NCBI GenBank assembly: GCA_937949725.1
Contig: CALECT010000229.1
Coordinates: 1 to 38,697, forward strand
Source of the DNA: an uncultured Pseudanabaenaceae cyanobacterium
GTDB taxonomy: Bacteria; Cyanobacteriota; Cyanobacteriia; PCC-9006; JAAUQQ01
Direction: 5' to 3'
DNA length: 38,697 nt
Position numbers and translations under genes: made by a program. The notes under the pieces were generated by a model. The model had not been told where the DNA came from. It worked only from the letters and a program-made list of their open reading frames with translations, and ran no database searches. This document shows positions 1 through 10,000 of this stretch, piece by piece (position 1 is the stretch's first letter; every line of letters begins with the position of its first letter).

Positions 1-842
1 ACCCGTTGCCCAGCTCGGCTCTGGGTGTATTCAAAAACATTTCCGGCCATCTCTTCGACCCCATAGGGGCTTTGGCTCAGTGGGAACTGCCCCACAGCAC
101 TAGTACTGTCTAAGCCTGAACCGCCCCAATTGGTTGCATCGTCTTGCCAATCATTGCCCCAAGGAAAGTAGTGCCCATCATCTCCCCGTGCTGCCTTCTC
201 CCATTCTTGGCCCGAGGGCAAGCGGTAACTCAAACCATCCTGCTCCCCTTGCCAGGTTGCAAAGGCAACCGCGTCTGATTGAGAGACCAGTACGACGGGA
301 TGCTCCGCCTTGTCCTGGGGAGGCTGACTGCTCTGCCAGAGGAACTGTTGAACTGCGCTGTAGGGATGAACCAGAAAGCCCTGGCGCTGATAATCAGCCT
401 CGGAGATGGTTGGAGCACGGTGACCCGTCGCTGCGACAAAGGTTTGGTAAGCCTGCTGAGTGACGGGGGAACGGGCAATGCAGAAGGCAGGCTGGGCAAC
501 CTGCTCTCGGTTGGCTTCCCGGTCAAACCAGCCGTTTCGGCGCAGGGATTGTTCTGCCTGGGCCAGGGCTTCAGGATTATCTGCAATAGCCTCAGCCGAG
601 ATGCGGTAGGCATAGTCCCGCTCAGCGCGATCGCTCCCCCTGACAAACTCCCCAGCAGGCACATACACAAATTCCCCATCGGCCTCACAGTCCTGCTGGG
701 AAATCTCGACCCCAGACTGAGCCGACGATGCAGGTGAGGTTTCACGACAGCCCACGCCAGTGCTCAGACAAAGGGCTGCAATGCCTAGGGCTTTCCAAGC
801 AGTCAGACTTCCCCCAGAACGACCTTGCATCTTGCATTGCAT
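1..842 (-). CDS. FGE-sulfatase-fold lipoprotein (SUMF1-like), partial at window edge
   Basis: The reading frame is open from the ATG at 842 to the window edge (280 codons seen, C-terminus missing). The N-terminus has a hydrophobic stretch ending GVGC near residue 32, a probable but not textbook lipobox. The rest matches the formylglycine-generating enzyme/sulfatase-modifying-factor fold: PAGEF near the start, PVVLVSQSDAVAFATW, YRLPSGQEWEKAARG, FPWGNDW and MAGNVFEYT. The start is supported by GAGGT 7 nt upstream (850-854). In this superfamily the C-terminal half carries the active-site cysteines of true FGE, and that half lies outside the window, so catalysis cannot be judged. Many bacterial members are not enzymes for sulfatases; some modify or bind other substrates. 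It is divergent to the gene at 964. Fold assignment is strong, function open. Confidence 0.82.
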   Translation of the reverse strand, partial: MQCKMQGRSGGSLTAWKALGIAALCLSTGVGCRETSPASSAQSGVEISQQDCEADGEFVYVPAGEFVRGSDRAERDYAYRISAEAIADNPEALAQAEQSLRRNGWFDREANREQVAQPAFCIARSPVTQQAYQTFVAATGHRAPTISEADYQRQGFLVHPYSAVQQFLWQSSQPPQDKAEHPVVLVSQSDAVAFATWQGEQDGLSYRLPSGQEWEKAARGDDGHYFPWGNDWQDDATNWGGSGLDSTSAVGQFPLSQSPYGVEEMAGNVFEYTQSRAGQR

Positions 843-846
843 TGGA

Positions 847-854
847 CCTACCTC
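847..854 (-). promoter_or_regulatory. Ribosome binding site of the FGE-like gene
   Basis: On the minus strand this reads GAGGTAGG; its GAGGT core (850-854) lies 7 nt before the ATG at 842. It supports 842 over the in-frame ATG at 830. Confidence 0.6.
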
Positions 855-963
855 AAGATTGATCTCGGTGTATCGTTCGGCATTCTGCACTTTCAGCTTG
901 CTCTGACCATTCCTTAGATTAGGACTAGGCGCAAGCAGCTGCGAGCACTGGAACTTTAACGCC

Positions 964-1593
964 ATGGATCCCAAAGACGAACTACTGGCCAAACTGGCGG
1001 CGATCGACGCTGAAACCCATCCCCCTGAGCCAGAACCAGAACTTAAACCCGTATCGCCGCCTTCTCCAAGTAAGACCCCTGAGACAGTGAGCCCCGAAAT
1101 TAGCACTGACGATTTCCTCGCCAAGCTAGAAGCCCTGGACCAGGCCACTCGGCCTGAGCCTTCCCCCATTCCGTCAGTGCTCCCCGCTCCCCCTGCACCG
1201 ACTTCAACCTCACGGCGCAAGCCAGGACCGGCACGCACAGCCTCCTCCCAGCCTGGGACTCCCAAAATATCACCTAGCAACGGCCAACCAGCGGGAGGCA
1301 CACCGTTCCCCCAGAATCCCTCACGACCAGCTGCCGCTCCAGCCCAGCCCTATGCCAGTTTCCCCAATGTGATAGAGCGGCTCAAACAATTCACCCAAGG
1401 ACAGCTGGCCGCCCATGCCGCCCAGAACCAGGCCAAAGCCAAACGTGCCCAGGAAATTGCCCGTGCCCAAGCCTGGCTAGATCAGCTAGATCCTCTCAGT
1501 GATGATGGCTTCTGGTTTGAGCAATTCGCGGAGAGTTATGAGTCTCGCATCCAAGCAGCGCTGGATTTCCTCGATCCGGGACGAGCAAAGTAA
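964..1593 (+). CDS. Proline-rich cyanobacterial protein, possibly Slr1339 family
   Basis: A 209-residue soluble protein without signal peptide or membrane segment. A short acidic helix is repeated: DELLAKLAAIDAET at residues 5-18 and DDFLAKLEALDQAT at 49-62. Each is followed by Pro/Glu-rich sequence. Residues 65-125 are low-complexity Pro/Ser/Thr. The C-terminal 80 residues are helical and end with a conserved-looking block, WLDQLDPLSDDGFWFEQFAE, followed by SYESR. That tail resembles proteins annotated as salt-stress protein, Slr1339 family, in cyanobacteria; this is recalled, not tested. The duplicated helices plus disordered linker suggest a scaffold or docking protein, which is inference. 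The ATG at 964 has no clear Shine-Dalgarno, as is common in cyanobacteria. It stands alone between a divergent gene and a co-directional one 159 nt downstream. Confidence 0.75.
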   Translation: MDPKDELLAKLAAIDAETHPPEPEPELKPVSPPSPSKTPETVSPEISTDDFLAKLEALDQATRPEPSPIPSVLPAPPAPTSTSRRKPGPARTASSQPGTPKISPSNGQPAGGTPFPQNPSRPAAAPAQPYASFPNVIERLKQFTQGQLAAHAAQNQAKAKRAQEIARAQAWLDQLDPLSDDGFWFEQFAESYESRIQAALDFLDPGRAK

Positions 1594-1752
1594 GAGATTC
1601 TTTTCCCCAGCAAACCGATTTCTAGACGTTCAATCCCCATGGGAAGGCCTGTTCAGCCATTTAGAATAGATTGATCGCAACTTAGACCTGTTCATCCGCA
1701 CCATTTCTTTAGAGACTGGTAGGACAGGTTCATTTTAAAAAGCTCAGTTTTC

Positions 1753-2490
1753 ATGGCTACCGTCCCCAAGGCCCTCAATCCCTACAAGCGTCCTGCCTGG
1801 AAGCCCCGCATTAAAGCAGGGCAGGGACCCCTCACCCATTCCAAGTTTGGCGGGGAGCCCTGGCTACCCCTAGGGGAGCCCTGGCCAGAATGCCCCAACT
1901 GTAATGAGCCCATGCAGTTTTTCATGCAACTGGACCTGAACAAGGTCCCGGAAGATCTCCAGGGCGACTTTGGAGATGGCTTGCTCCAGCTGTTCTATTG
2001 CACCAGCGAAGAGCCGGACTGCGCTGTGGAAACCGAAGCCTGGTTCCCGTTCAGTAAAGGCAGTCTAGTGCGCATCGTCCATCCGATCGAGGCGGATGCC
2101 GAATCTGAAGCCCATGACATGGGTTTAGAAATCGAATCCTTCCCCCAAAAGATGATCGTCGGTTGGGATGAGCTATTGGATTATCCTGACCCCGAAGAAG
2201 CGGAAGGCATGGGGGCTGATCTCTCCGATGATGACTGGGACACGCTGGAGGCTTTAGAGAAGAAAGGCCCCAGTATTCCGAGGGATGGCGACAAGCTCTC
2301 GGGATGGCCATTTTGGGCACAGTCAGCTGAATATCCGGACTGTCCAGTCTGTGCCGGACGGATGCAGTTTGTCTTCCAAATTGAATCGGAACTCAACCTA
2401 CCCTTTTCTTTTGGGGATGGAGGTTGTGGATACATCATGCAATGTGAAATGCATCAAGACCAAGTGGCCTTTAGCTGGGCGAGTGCATAG
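1753..2490 (+). CDS. DUF1963 (YwqG-like) domain protein
   Basis: A 245-residue cytosolic protein. It shows the signature seen in DUF1963/YwqG proteins: KFGGEPWLPLGEPWPECP, followed by QFFMQLDLN and LQLFYCT. The protein looks like an internal duplication: the block CPNCNEPMQFFMQLDLN around residues 50-66 recurs as CPVCAGRMQFVFQIESE around residues 198-214, each with a CxxC pair that could hold a zinc ion or form a knuckle. Between them is a strongly acidic segment (about residues 145-175). No biochemical role is established for the family to my knowledge. It begins with ATG at 1753 and is followed by a strong palindromic terminator, so it is probably monocistronic. Confidence 0.8.
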   Translation: MATVPKALNPYKRPAWKPRIKAGQGPLTHSKFGGEPWLPLGEPWPECPNCNEPMQFFMQLDLNKVPEDLQGDFGDGLLQLFYCTSEEPDCAVETEAWFPFSKGSLVRIVHPIEADAESEAHDMGLEIESFPQKMIVGWDELLDYPDPEEAEGMGADLSDDDWDTLEALEKKGPSIPRDGDKLSGWPFWAQSAEYPDCPVCAGRMQFVFQIESELNLPFSFGDGGCGYIMQCEMHQDQVAFSWASA

Positions 2491-2538
2491 TTGTCAGGCC
2501 TCTTTTTAGGCTGACAATTTCCCCTGATATTTTGATCA

Positions 2539-2568
2539 AGCCCTGCTGGAGAATTCTCCAGCAGGGCT
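2539..2568 (+). terminator. Perfect palindrome, intrinsic terminator after the DUF1963 gene
   Basis: Arms 2539-2553 and 2554-2568 are exactly complementary (15 nt each; in RNA the central bases form the loop). The right arm runs into TTTT at 2568-2571. It lies 49 nt after the stop codon at 2490. Confidence 0.8.
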
Positions 2569-2993
2569 TTTCGCTGATTTGAGGCCTGTCCAGGGCAATC
2601 CAGCTCCTTTCCACTCAACCGATGCAAGTTATCAAACCATCGACAGCGCTCACCTCGATCAACTTCAGTCGAGCCTTATGCCTCGCAGGCTCTATCGTGC
2701 GATCGCTACAACATCCCGCTAGTCCCAAGCCTTAACGATTTAGTTGCTGCCATCCAGACAAGATGGCCTTCCCAGATCTAGCGATACAAGAAGAAACCTT
2801 AAGAATACGATCTATATCCATCTCTCTTTTTTCGTAGAAAACTCCCAGACAGAGCTATTTGCAAGAGATTTCAGCCATGGGGCAAAAGACATCGAAGGTA
2901 CAACAGATCACAATCTCATAGGGAGGATGACCTACAATCTTGACGTTACATTGTGCTATCGAGGGTGCTTCTGCGTAGAACCGGACAAAGCTT
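2569..2993. other. Intergenic stretch before the hybrid kinase
   Basis: About 425 nt with no convincing gene. An open frame at 2744-3073 (+) overlaps the start of the kinase and has no coding character. I see a HIP1-type core near 2699 but no clear hairpin or operator. It presumably carries the promoter of the kinase. Confidence 0.4.
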
Positions 2994-5900
2994 ATGGTTA
3001 CTCGTTCCATAGTTGCCACGTTACCCAGCTTAAAGTCCTCAATTGCACATCAGAGCTTAGTCGTTTCAACTGAGATCGGAGTGATGGATGCGATCGCGCT
3101 GCTCAGTGGCATGACTTCGCCCGAGCCTACAGCTCCCATTACTTCCTGCGAGAACAACGATTCACCCCATCCCACTCATCCTCCGAGTTGTTTGCTCGTG
3201 CAAGAAGAAGGGCAGATTATCGGGATCTTGACCTCACAGGACGTGATACGCCTAGTGGTCCAACAGATTCCTCTAGAGAATCTGTTGATCGGACAAGTCA
3301 TGTCCCACCCCGTAATTACCTTGCATGAGTCAGCCTTGAGTGATGCTGCCTCAATCATCCAGATCTTTGAACAACATCAGATTCAGCATTTACCTCTATT
3401 AGACGAGCAAGGTAGCCTAGCCGGATTACTCACCTACCAAAATTTGTGCAAAGCGCTTCTTGCTCATTCAGCGCTACCCTTCGAGACTTGCCTTGAAGGT
3501 AATAAACCGTATCCCATTGAACTAATTCCTCCCAGCCCCCTGGGCATTTTTAGAACCGACGCGACAGGCGCTTGTACTAGCGTGACTCAGCGCTGGTGTG
3601 AAATTACCGGTCTCACTCCCCAAGCAGCGATGGGAGAGGGATGGTGTCACGTTCTTCATCCTGAGGACCGAGATCGTATCGCCACAGAATGGTATCAATC
3701 CATTCAGGAGCGTCGCTCCTTCCAAGCAGAGGGTCGCTTTCAAACCCCCGAAGGTAAAGTGACTTGGTTTTATGGGCAAGCGATTGAAGAAACCGATCAC
3801 ATGGGCCAAATAATTGGTTACATCGGCACAGTGACTGACATTAGCGATCGCAAGCAAGCGGAGGAACTACTTCGTCAAAGTGAGGAACGTTATCGCAGCA
3901 TTTATGATCAAGCTGCAGTTGGATTTGTAAATGCAACGTTCCAGGGAGATTTTGTAGATTTCAACGCCCAATTTTGCCAGATGCTGGGCTATTCCCGTCA
4001 AGAGCTGCTCCAAAAAAATGTGCTGGACATTACTCACCCTGACGACCAGCCTCGCTTTACCCCCGCAACAAATAGCCTGTTTAGCGGTGACCTTCCTTAT
4101 ATTGTTCAAGAAAAACGCTATGTGCGTAAAGATGGCAGCAACCTTTGGGCAAGAACAACAGTATTTATCGTCCGAGATCAGGCAGGACAGGTCAAAAAAA
4201 GTATGGCAGTGGTCCAGGATATTAGCGATCGCAAAGCTGCAGAAATAGCCCTCAACAACGTCATTGCTGGCACTGCTGCAACGATGGGGAGAGATTTCTT
4301 TCCAGCCCTCGTGAGCCATATTGCTCAGGCGCTCAATGTGGACTACGCATTGATCAGCGAAAGAGTGGATGACGAGGTCCATGTTTTAGCCTTCTGGGAC
4401 AATGGTGAATTGAAATCCGATTTCTCCTTCCCGGTAGCTGGAACGCCCTGTGAAAAAGTGATTCAGGATGATTTTTTGTACAGATCTGACTGTGTGCAAG
4501 AATGCTTCCCAAAGCATTTTGACTTGAAGACTATGGAGGCTGAAAGCTACTTAGGTATCGCTCTCAAAAATGCTGAAGGAGCTAGCATCGGTAACTTATG
4601 CGTTCTGGATCGAAAGGCCATGCTAAATCCAGACCAAGCCCATACACTACTGACTGTTTTTGCTGATCGAGCTAGTGCAGAATTAGAACGCCAGAAGGCA
4701 ACATTACGACTAGAAGAACTGAATACGAATCTTGAGAAAGAGGTCGGAGATCGAACGGGAGCGTTACGAGAACGGGAGGCTCGCTATCGCGCTTTAATGG
4801 AAGGTGCTTGTGACGCAATTATCGTAACTGATGATCAGGGAAAAATTTTAGAAGTCAATCAAAAAGCAGAGCAGTTATTAGGCTATGCTCGCCAGAAATT
4901 AACTCAAATGCATCATTTGCAGCTGCATCCTCAATCGGAGCAGAAAGCAGTTCATTCTGCATTTGTGGCTTGCGCCCAAGGCAAACAAGACTCAATGAAG
5001 AATGTTCCTCTTGTCCGAGCAGATGGCCAAATCATTCTGGTGGATATTTCGGGTACGACCATCGAGATCGGAGGCGATGTCATTGTCCAGGGAATTTTTA
5101 GAGATGTAACAGAACGCGAGCGTATTAAGGCAACGCTAGAAGATCAAAAAATTGCCTTACAAGAACGAGAAAAATTCCTCGCAACGGTTCTTGATGCTTT
5201 CCCATTTCCTATTTTCTGGAAAGACATAAAATCAGTTTACCAAGGTGGAAATTATCACTACCTCCAAGATATTGGTTTAGAGTCTGGCGAAGACTTGTTC
5301 GGTAAATCTGATTACGACTTGCCTTGGCCTAGACCCGTTGCAGAGGTCTATCAAAAACATGATCAGGAGGTGATTGATTCTGGCTTAGCAAGCCATAAAG
5401 TCATTCATACTAAACTGAAGGCTGAACAAGAGCCTCGTTGGTTTGAAACCTATAAAATACCTCTACAAAATTTCAATGGTGAAACGATTGGGGTAATGGG
5501 AATGTATCAAGATATTAGCGATCGCAAACAAGCTGAACTTGAACTACAGCAAACCAATCAAGAACTGGCTAGAGCCACACGCCTCAAAGATGAGTTCTTG
5601 GCTAATATGAGTCATGAGCTAAGAACACCCTTGAATACGATTCAAGGCATGACAGAAGGCCTCCAGGAGCAGATTTTTGGTGAGATAAACGAAAGACAAT
5701 TTGAGACTCTCAAAACCATTGAACGGAGTAGTTCTCATCTTTTAGAATTGATCAATGACATTCTAGATGTCGCCAAAATTGAAGCAGGGCAGGTCAAACT
5801 CACGCTTTCCCCCACGGTCCTTTCGAGCCTTTGCGAATCTAGCTTGGCATTCATCAAGCAGCAAGCTCAGAAAAAATCGATTCAGGTTGCAACCCAGATT

Positions 5901-6737
5901 CCACCCGATCTCCCCATTGTGATGCTTGATGCTCGTCGCATTCGTCAAGCTCTCATCAACCTGTTGAGTAATGCCGTGAAATTCACTCCCTTAAAAGGCT
6001 GCATCACATTAGAGGTCAGCTATGAGTCCATCGTAGAGAGAAGCTCAACAGCTTCTCTCGCAGCAGAACTGACCTTCACCGTGCGAGACAATGGCATAGG
6101 CATTGCGCCTGAGGAAATGGGGCAACTCTTTAAGCCCTTCGTTCAAGTCGATAGTGCCCTCAATCGTCAATATCAAGGCACAGGCCTTGGTCTGGCCTTG
6201 GTTAAGCGCATTGCCCAGCTCCATGGTGGGGATGTCATGCTCGAAAGTGAACTGGGACAAGGAAGTTGCTTCACCATCAAATTGCCTTGCGAAGCGATAG
6301 ACCCTCCTACAGCAAAGCAAAGCATTCAACCCGTAGCCGAGCCGGCTTTGAGCCAGCTAACGCCTCCTGATTCGCTTCGAGTCTTACTAGTGGAGGACAA
6401 TCCAGAGAATATTCTGACTCTGTCAACTTATCTGGATGCCAAGGGATATGAGCTGTGCTTTGCCAAGAACGGCTATGAGGCGATCACTCAAACCCAGGCA
6501 GAACAACCCGATATCATTCTCATGGATATCCAGATGCCTGGTATGGATGGTCTGGAAGCAATACGGCACATTCGCTTGGACTTGAACTTGGTGGATATTC
6601 CCATTATTGCCCTCACAGCCTTGGCGATGAAAGGCGATCGCGAGCGTTGCATTGATGCGGGGGCTAATGAATACCTCAGCAAACCCATCAAGCTACAGCA
6701 ATTGGTCAATGTCATGCAGCAGCTACTTGGGGGATAA
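2994..6737 (+). CDS. Hybrid histidine kinase: CBS-PAS-PAS-GAF-PAS-PAS-HisKA-HATPase-REC
   Basis: A 1247-residue cytosolic sensor kinase without transmembrane segments. Approximate order: two CBS motifs (15-160), PAS1 (170-288), PAS2 (292-415), GAF (418-570), coiled coil (565-600), PAS3 (597-715), PAS4 (735-858), HisKA (864-930), HATPase (975-1105), receiver (1128-1245). The phospho-accepting histidine is H874 in MSHELRTPL. The N box is LINLLSNAVKF (about 990) and the G boxes are DNGIGIAPEE and GTGLGLAL. The receiver aspartate is D1178 in LMDIQMPGMDG and the receiver lysine lies in LSKPIK, so all catalytic parts look intact. CBS pairs bind adenosine nucleotides, so energy charge may be one input; the PAS and GAF ligands are unknown. 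An in-frame stop 5 codons upstream (2976) restricts the start to ATG 2994 or later. No response regulator gene lies beside it. Confidence 0.93.
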   Translation: MVTRSIVATLPSLKSSIAHQSLVVSTEIGVMDAIALLSGMTSPEPTAPITSCENNDSPHPTHPPSCLLVQEEGQIIGILTSQDVIRLVVQQIPLENLLIGQVMSHPVITLHESALSDAASIIQIFEQHQIQHLPLLDEQGSLAGLLTYQNLCKALLAHSALPFETCLEGNKPYPIELIPPSPLGIFRTDATGACTSVTQRWCEITGLTPQAAMGEGWCHVLHPEDRDRIATEWYQSIQERRSFQAEGRFQTPEGKVTWFYGQAIEETDHMGQIIGYIGTVTDISDRKQAEELLRQSEERYRSIYDQAAVGFVNATFQGDFVDFNAQFCQMLGYSRQELLQKNVLDITHPDDQPRFTPATNSLFSGDLPYIVQEKRYVRKDGSNLWARTTVFIVRDQAGQVKKSMAVVQDISDRKAAEIALNNVIAGTAATMGRDFFPALVSHIAQALNVDYALISERVDDEVHVLAFWDNGELKSDFSFPVAGTPCEKVIQDDFLYRSDCVQECFPKHFDLKTMEAESYLGIALKNAEGASIGNLCVLDRKAMLNPDQAHTLLTVFADRASAELERQKATLRLEELNTNLEKEVGDRTGALREREARYRALMEGACDAIIVTDDQGKILEVNQKAEQLLGYARQKLTQMHHLQLHPQSEQKAVHSAFVACAQGKQDSMKNVPLVRADGQIILVDISGTTIEIGGDVIVQGIFRDVTERERIKATLEDQKIALQEREKFLATVLDAFPFPIFWKDIKSVYQGGNYHYLQDIGLESGEDLFGKSDYDLPWPRPVAEVYQKHDQEVIDSGLASHKVIHTKLKAEQEPRWFETYKIPLQNFNGETIGVMGMYQDISDRKQAELELQQTNQELARATRLKDEFLANMSHELRTPLNTIQGMTEGLQEQIFGEINERQFETLKTIERSSSHLLELINDILDVAKIEAGQVKLTLSPTVLSSLCESSLAFIKQQAQKKSIQVATQIPPDLPIVMLDARRIRQALINLLSNAVKFTPLKGCITLEVSYESIVERSSTASLAAELTFTVRDNGIGIAPEEMGQLFKPFVQVDSALNRQYQGTGLGLALVKRIAQLHGGDVMLESELGQGSCFTIKLPCEAIDPPTAKQSIQPVAEPALSQLTPPDSLRVLLVEDNPENILTLSTYLDAKGYELCFAKNGYEAITQTQAEQPDIILMDIQMPGMDGLEAIRHIRLDLNLVDIPIIALTALAMKGDRERCIDAGANEYLSKPIKLQQLVNVMQQLLGG

Positions 6738-7042
6738 GTCTGCTGATTCAGCTCGAATTACCATCACGGTGGCGAGGCTGGGGATAATATCCTGACGCTG
6801 GTGATGCACCTCGAAAAATGTTCTAAGGCTGCATAAACTTAGCCTATCTTGACCTGCCGATCTCAAGGCTTTCGAAGAATCTGGGAGCGCCCCCTCAAGC
6901 CCAAAAGTGCTTTGCCAGCTAGAGTGTCATTCTCCTCATTTCGGACTCCTCTATCAGTCCAGGGAACAATATTGATAGCGGCCTCCTTGGGAGTTCCGCA
7001 TCGACTGGTCAGTCTCACCCCCATGATTCCAGGGAGAACCTG
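6738..7042. other. Intergenic stretch between kinase and TPR-CHAT gene
   Basis: About 305 nt. The frame of the downstream gene stays open far into it but offers no ATG or good start. No clear terminator hairpin or promoter pair was seen. The two genes may or may not be cotranscribed. Confidence 0.35.
7031..7036 (+). promoter_or_regulatory. Ribosome binding site deciding a TTG start
   Basis: AGGGAG sits 6 nt before TTG at 7043. No in-frame ATG exists in the open region upstream, and the signal peptide begins exactly at this TTG, so the rare start codon is well supported. Confidence 0.6.
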
Positions 7043-10000
7043 TTGCGCATTTCTGTTAGCTTAACTACGGCAATCTTGGCAGCGCTCCTCACAGTTTCGG
7101 CCGCTGCGGCGCAGCCCAGCCCCAGTGCCACGGCTCAACCCAGCAATCCAGCCCAGAAAGACCAACTATCAGCGGCGAACCAACTGTTCATCCAAGGGAT
7201 TGAGCTGTATGAAAATCGCCAGGTGGCCAAGGCTTTGGAAGTTTGGCAGCAGGCGTTAAAACAATATCGAGTCCTGGGCGATCGCAAACAAGAAGCTGCG
7301 ACCCTTGGCAATATCGGAACGGCCTACTATTTTTCTGGGGACAATCAGCAGGCATTAGCATTCAAGCAGCAAGCCTTAGCCATTCAACAAGAGATTGGCT
7401 ACCAAGCTGGAGCAGTCACCTCCCTAGGCAACATTGGCACCCTTTATTCAGATTCAGGCCAGTACCAGCAGGCCCTCGAAGCCCAACAGCAATCTTTGGC
7501 ACTGGCGAGGAAGATTGGCGATCGCGCCTCAGAAAATCGAGCCCTAGGACATATTGGCGAGGTCTATAACCTATTGGACCAATATGAACTGGCCATTGAA
7601 GCCCACCAACAATCCTGGGCGCTTGCCCGTCAGCGGGACGACCAACGAGCCCAAGCCAAAGCATTTCGAGGAGTCGGTGCAGCTTACCATTCCCTTGAGC
7701 AATATGAGCTGGCCATTGGCTCGTTTATCAATGCCCTAGAGCTGTTGCGTGGCCTGGGCGATCGCAGAAGTGAAGCGCTGACTCTCGATAGCCTAGGGAA
7801 CAGCTACCGAGCAATCGACGCCCATGAGCCCGCCATAGCGGCATACAGCCAAGCCCTGAAACTTCACCAGGACAGTGGTAATCGTTTTCGAGAGGCGAGA
7901 ACCCTCGCCAATGCAGCCCTCACTCTGACGAATCTGGGCAAATATGAGGCATCTTTGTTGCTTGCTCAACAATCCCTCGCCCTTCATCGCGAATTGCAAA
8001 ATCCTCATGGCGAAGCTGGAGCCTTGAACACATTAGGCTTGACCTACAATGCCATGGCCGAATACGAGCAGGCCATTGAGCAATATCAGCAAGCCCTCGA
8101 AATTTTTCGCAAGATTGGTAACCCGACCGGAGAAGCAGGAGCCCTTGGCAACCTAGGCAGCACCTATCGCTACCTTGCCCAATACGACCAAGCCATCGCA
8201 TTTCATCAGCAAGCTCTAGAAATCCAGCAAGATCTGGGTGATCGCCCAGCCCAGTCCATCACCTTGAGCAACCTGGGCAACGTCCATCAAGATCTCCAGA
8301 AATATGGCCAGGCTATTAAGTTGCACCAGCAATCCCTCGCCATTAGCCAGGAGCGTAATGACCTCCGCGCCATCGCCCAGTCCATTGGCAACCTGGGCAA
8401 CTTGTCTTACCTCCAAGGCTTGACGGACCAGGCCATTGAGTTTCACAACGAAGCCCTGGCCACCCAGCATTTGATGGGCGATCGCCTGGGAGAAGCCAGG
8501 TCTCTAGGTAACCTAGGCACCATTTACAATTACCTTGAAGACTATGCCTCAGCTTGGGAGTTGTTCCAGCAAGCATTGATCATTGCCCAGGATATTGGCG
8601 ATCGCCAAATCGAAACCCTCACCCTCGGCAAACTCGGCTTTGTCTTGGAAGGGCAGGGGCAAACGGAACTGGCGATTGCTTTCCGCAAACATTCCGTTGG
8701 TGTCAGTGAAGCCATCCGAGCCGATATCCAAGGCTTAGAAACAGACATCCAACAGTCTTACACTGAGAGTATTGCTTACAACTACCGTGCCTTAGCTGAC
8801 CTACTACTGGAGCAAGGTCGCATCCCTGAAGCTCAGCAAGTATTAGATCTACTCAAGCTAGAGGAACTGCGGGAGTTTAGCCAAAAGACCCGCGCCACTT
8901 GGACCAGCGAGGGACTGCAATACACCGCAGCAGAACAGCGCATTATCGATGCCCATGGCGACCTGATTGCCTTTGGCCAGACGCTCTACAACTGCGAACA
9001 AAGCAACTGCGAGCAGCTTAATCAGTTGCAAAGTCAACAGAAAGATTTAGTCCAACAATATGACGAGCAGGTGGCTCGCTTTGAAGCCACGATTCAGGAG
9101 AATGAAGATCGCGATCGCCTCTTCAACAATCCCGACAACCTAAGCAGTGAAGCCCAGGAACTCCTTGCTGCTAATCCTAACTCTGCGTTGATTTATCCCC
9201 TAGTCACCGAGGACAAACTGTGGCTTCTCTACGCCACTGCCGGGGGTAGCCAAGGCGGCAATGTCGGCAGTATTGAGGTCAAGGTCTCCCAAGCCGAGCT
9301 GTCCAAAACCGTGCAGGAACTGGGCAAATACCTCACCGGAGAGGGACGACTTACCAAGCTCCAAACCGTTAGCCAACAGCTTCATAGCTGGGTTGTTGAG
9401 CCCCTTGAAGCTGCCCTCGAAGAGAACGAAATTGAGCATCTCATCTTCGTCAACGATCGCGTCACCCGCTACATTCCCATGGCGGCGCTGTTCGATGGCG
9501 AGCAATACTTGCTAGAGCGCTACACTGTTTCCTCCGTCCTCTCCCCAGCCCTCACCGATAGCACTAGCAGCTTGGGGCAAATCGATGCCACCCAAATCCT
9601 CGGTCTCGGTCTAACCCAAGCCGTAGAAGGCTTTAGCCCACTCCCCGCCGTTGCTGATGAGTTAGATCGCATTGTCCGTAGCGACTCAGCTGATCCCCTC
9701 GGCACCTACCCTGGCCAAGTGCATCTCAATGATGCCTTTACCCTGGACCGGCTCAAGGCCGATGTCAAAGACCATCGCGTTTTACACATTGCCACCCATG
9801 CCAACTTTGTCCCCGGTCGTCCTGAGGCTTCATATATCGTTTTGGGCAACGGCGAACATTGGAAAATTCCAGAGATCGACAAGCTGGGTGAACAGTTGCG
9901 TAACCTACATCTCGTAGTCCTCTCTGCCTGCCAAACTGCCCTGGGCGGCAAGGCCGAAGACGGCACAGAAATTGCAGGGTTGAGCGCTTATTTCCTAGCC

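Noticed and set aside
2744..3073. 109-codon open frame before and over the kinase start
   Set aside because: It overlaps the kinase N-terminus in another frame and shows no family features.
7200..8720. Regular 120-nt repeats that could suggest a CRISPR or satellite array
   Set aside because: The repeats are in frame, degenerate, and encode TPR motifs within a long open frame; spacers are not separate from repeats.
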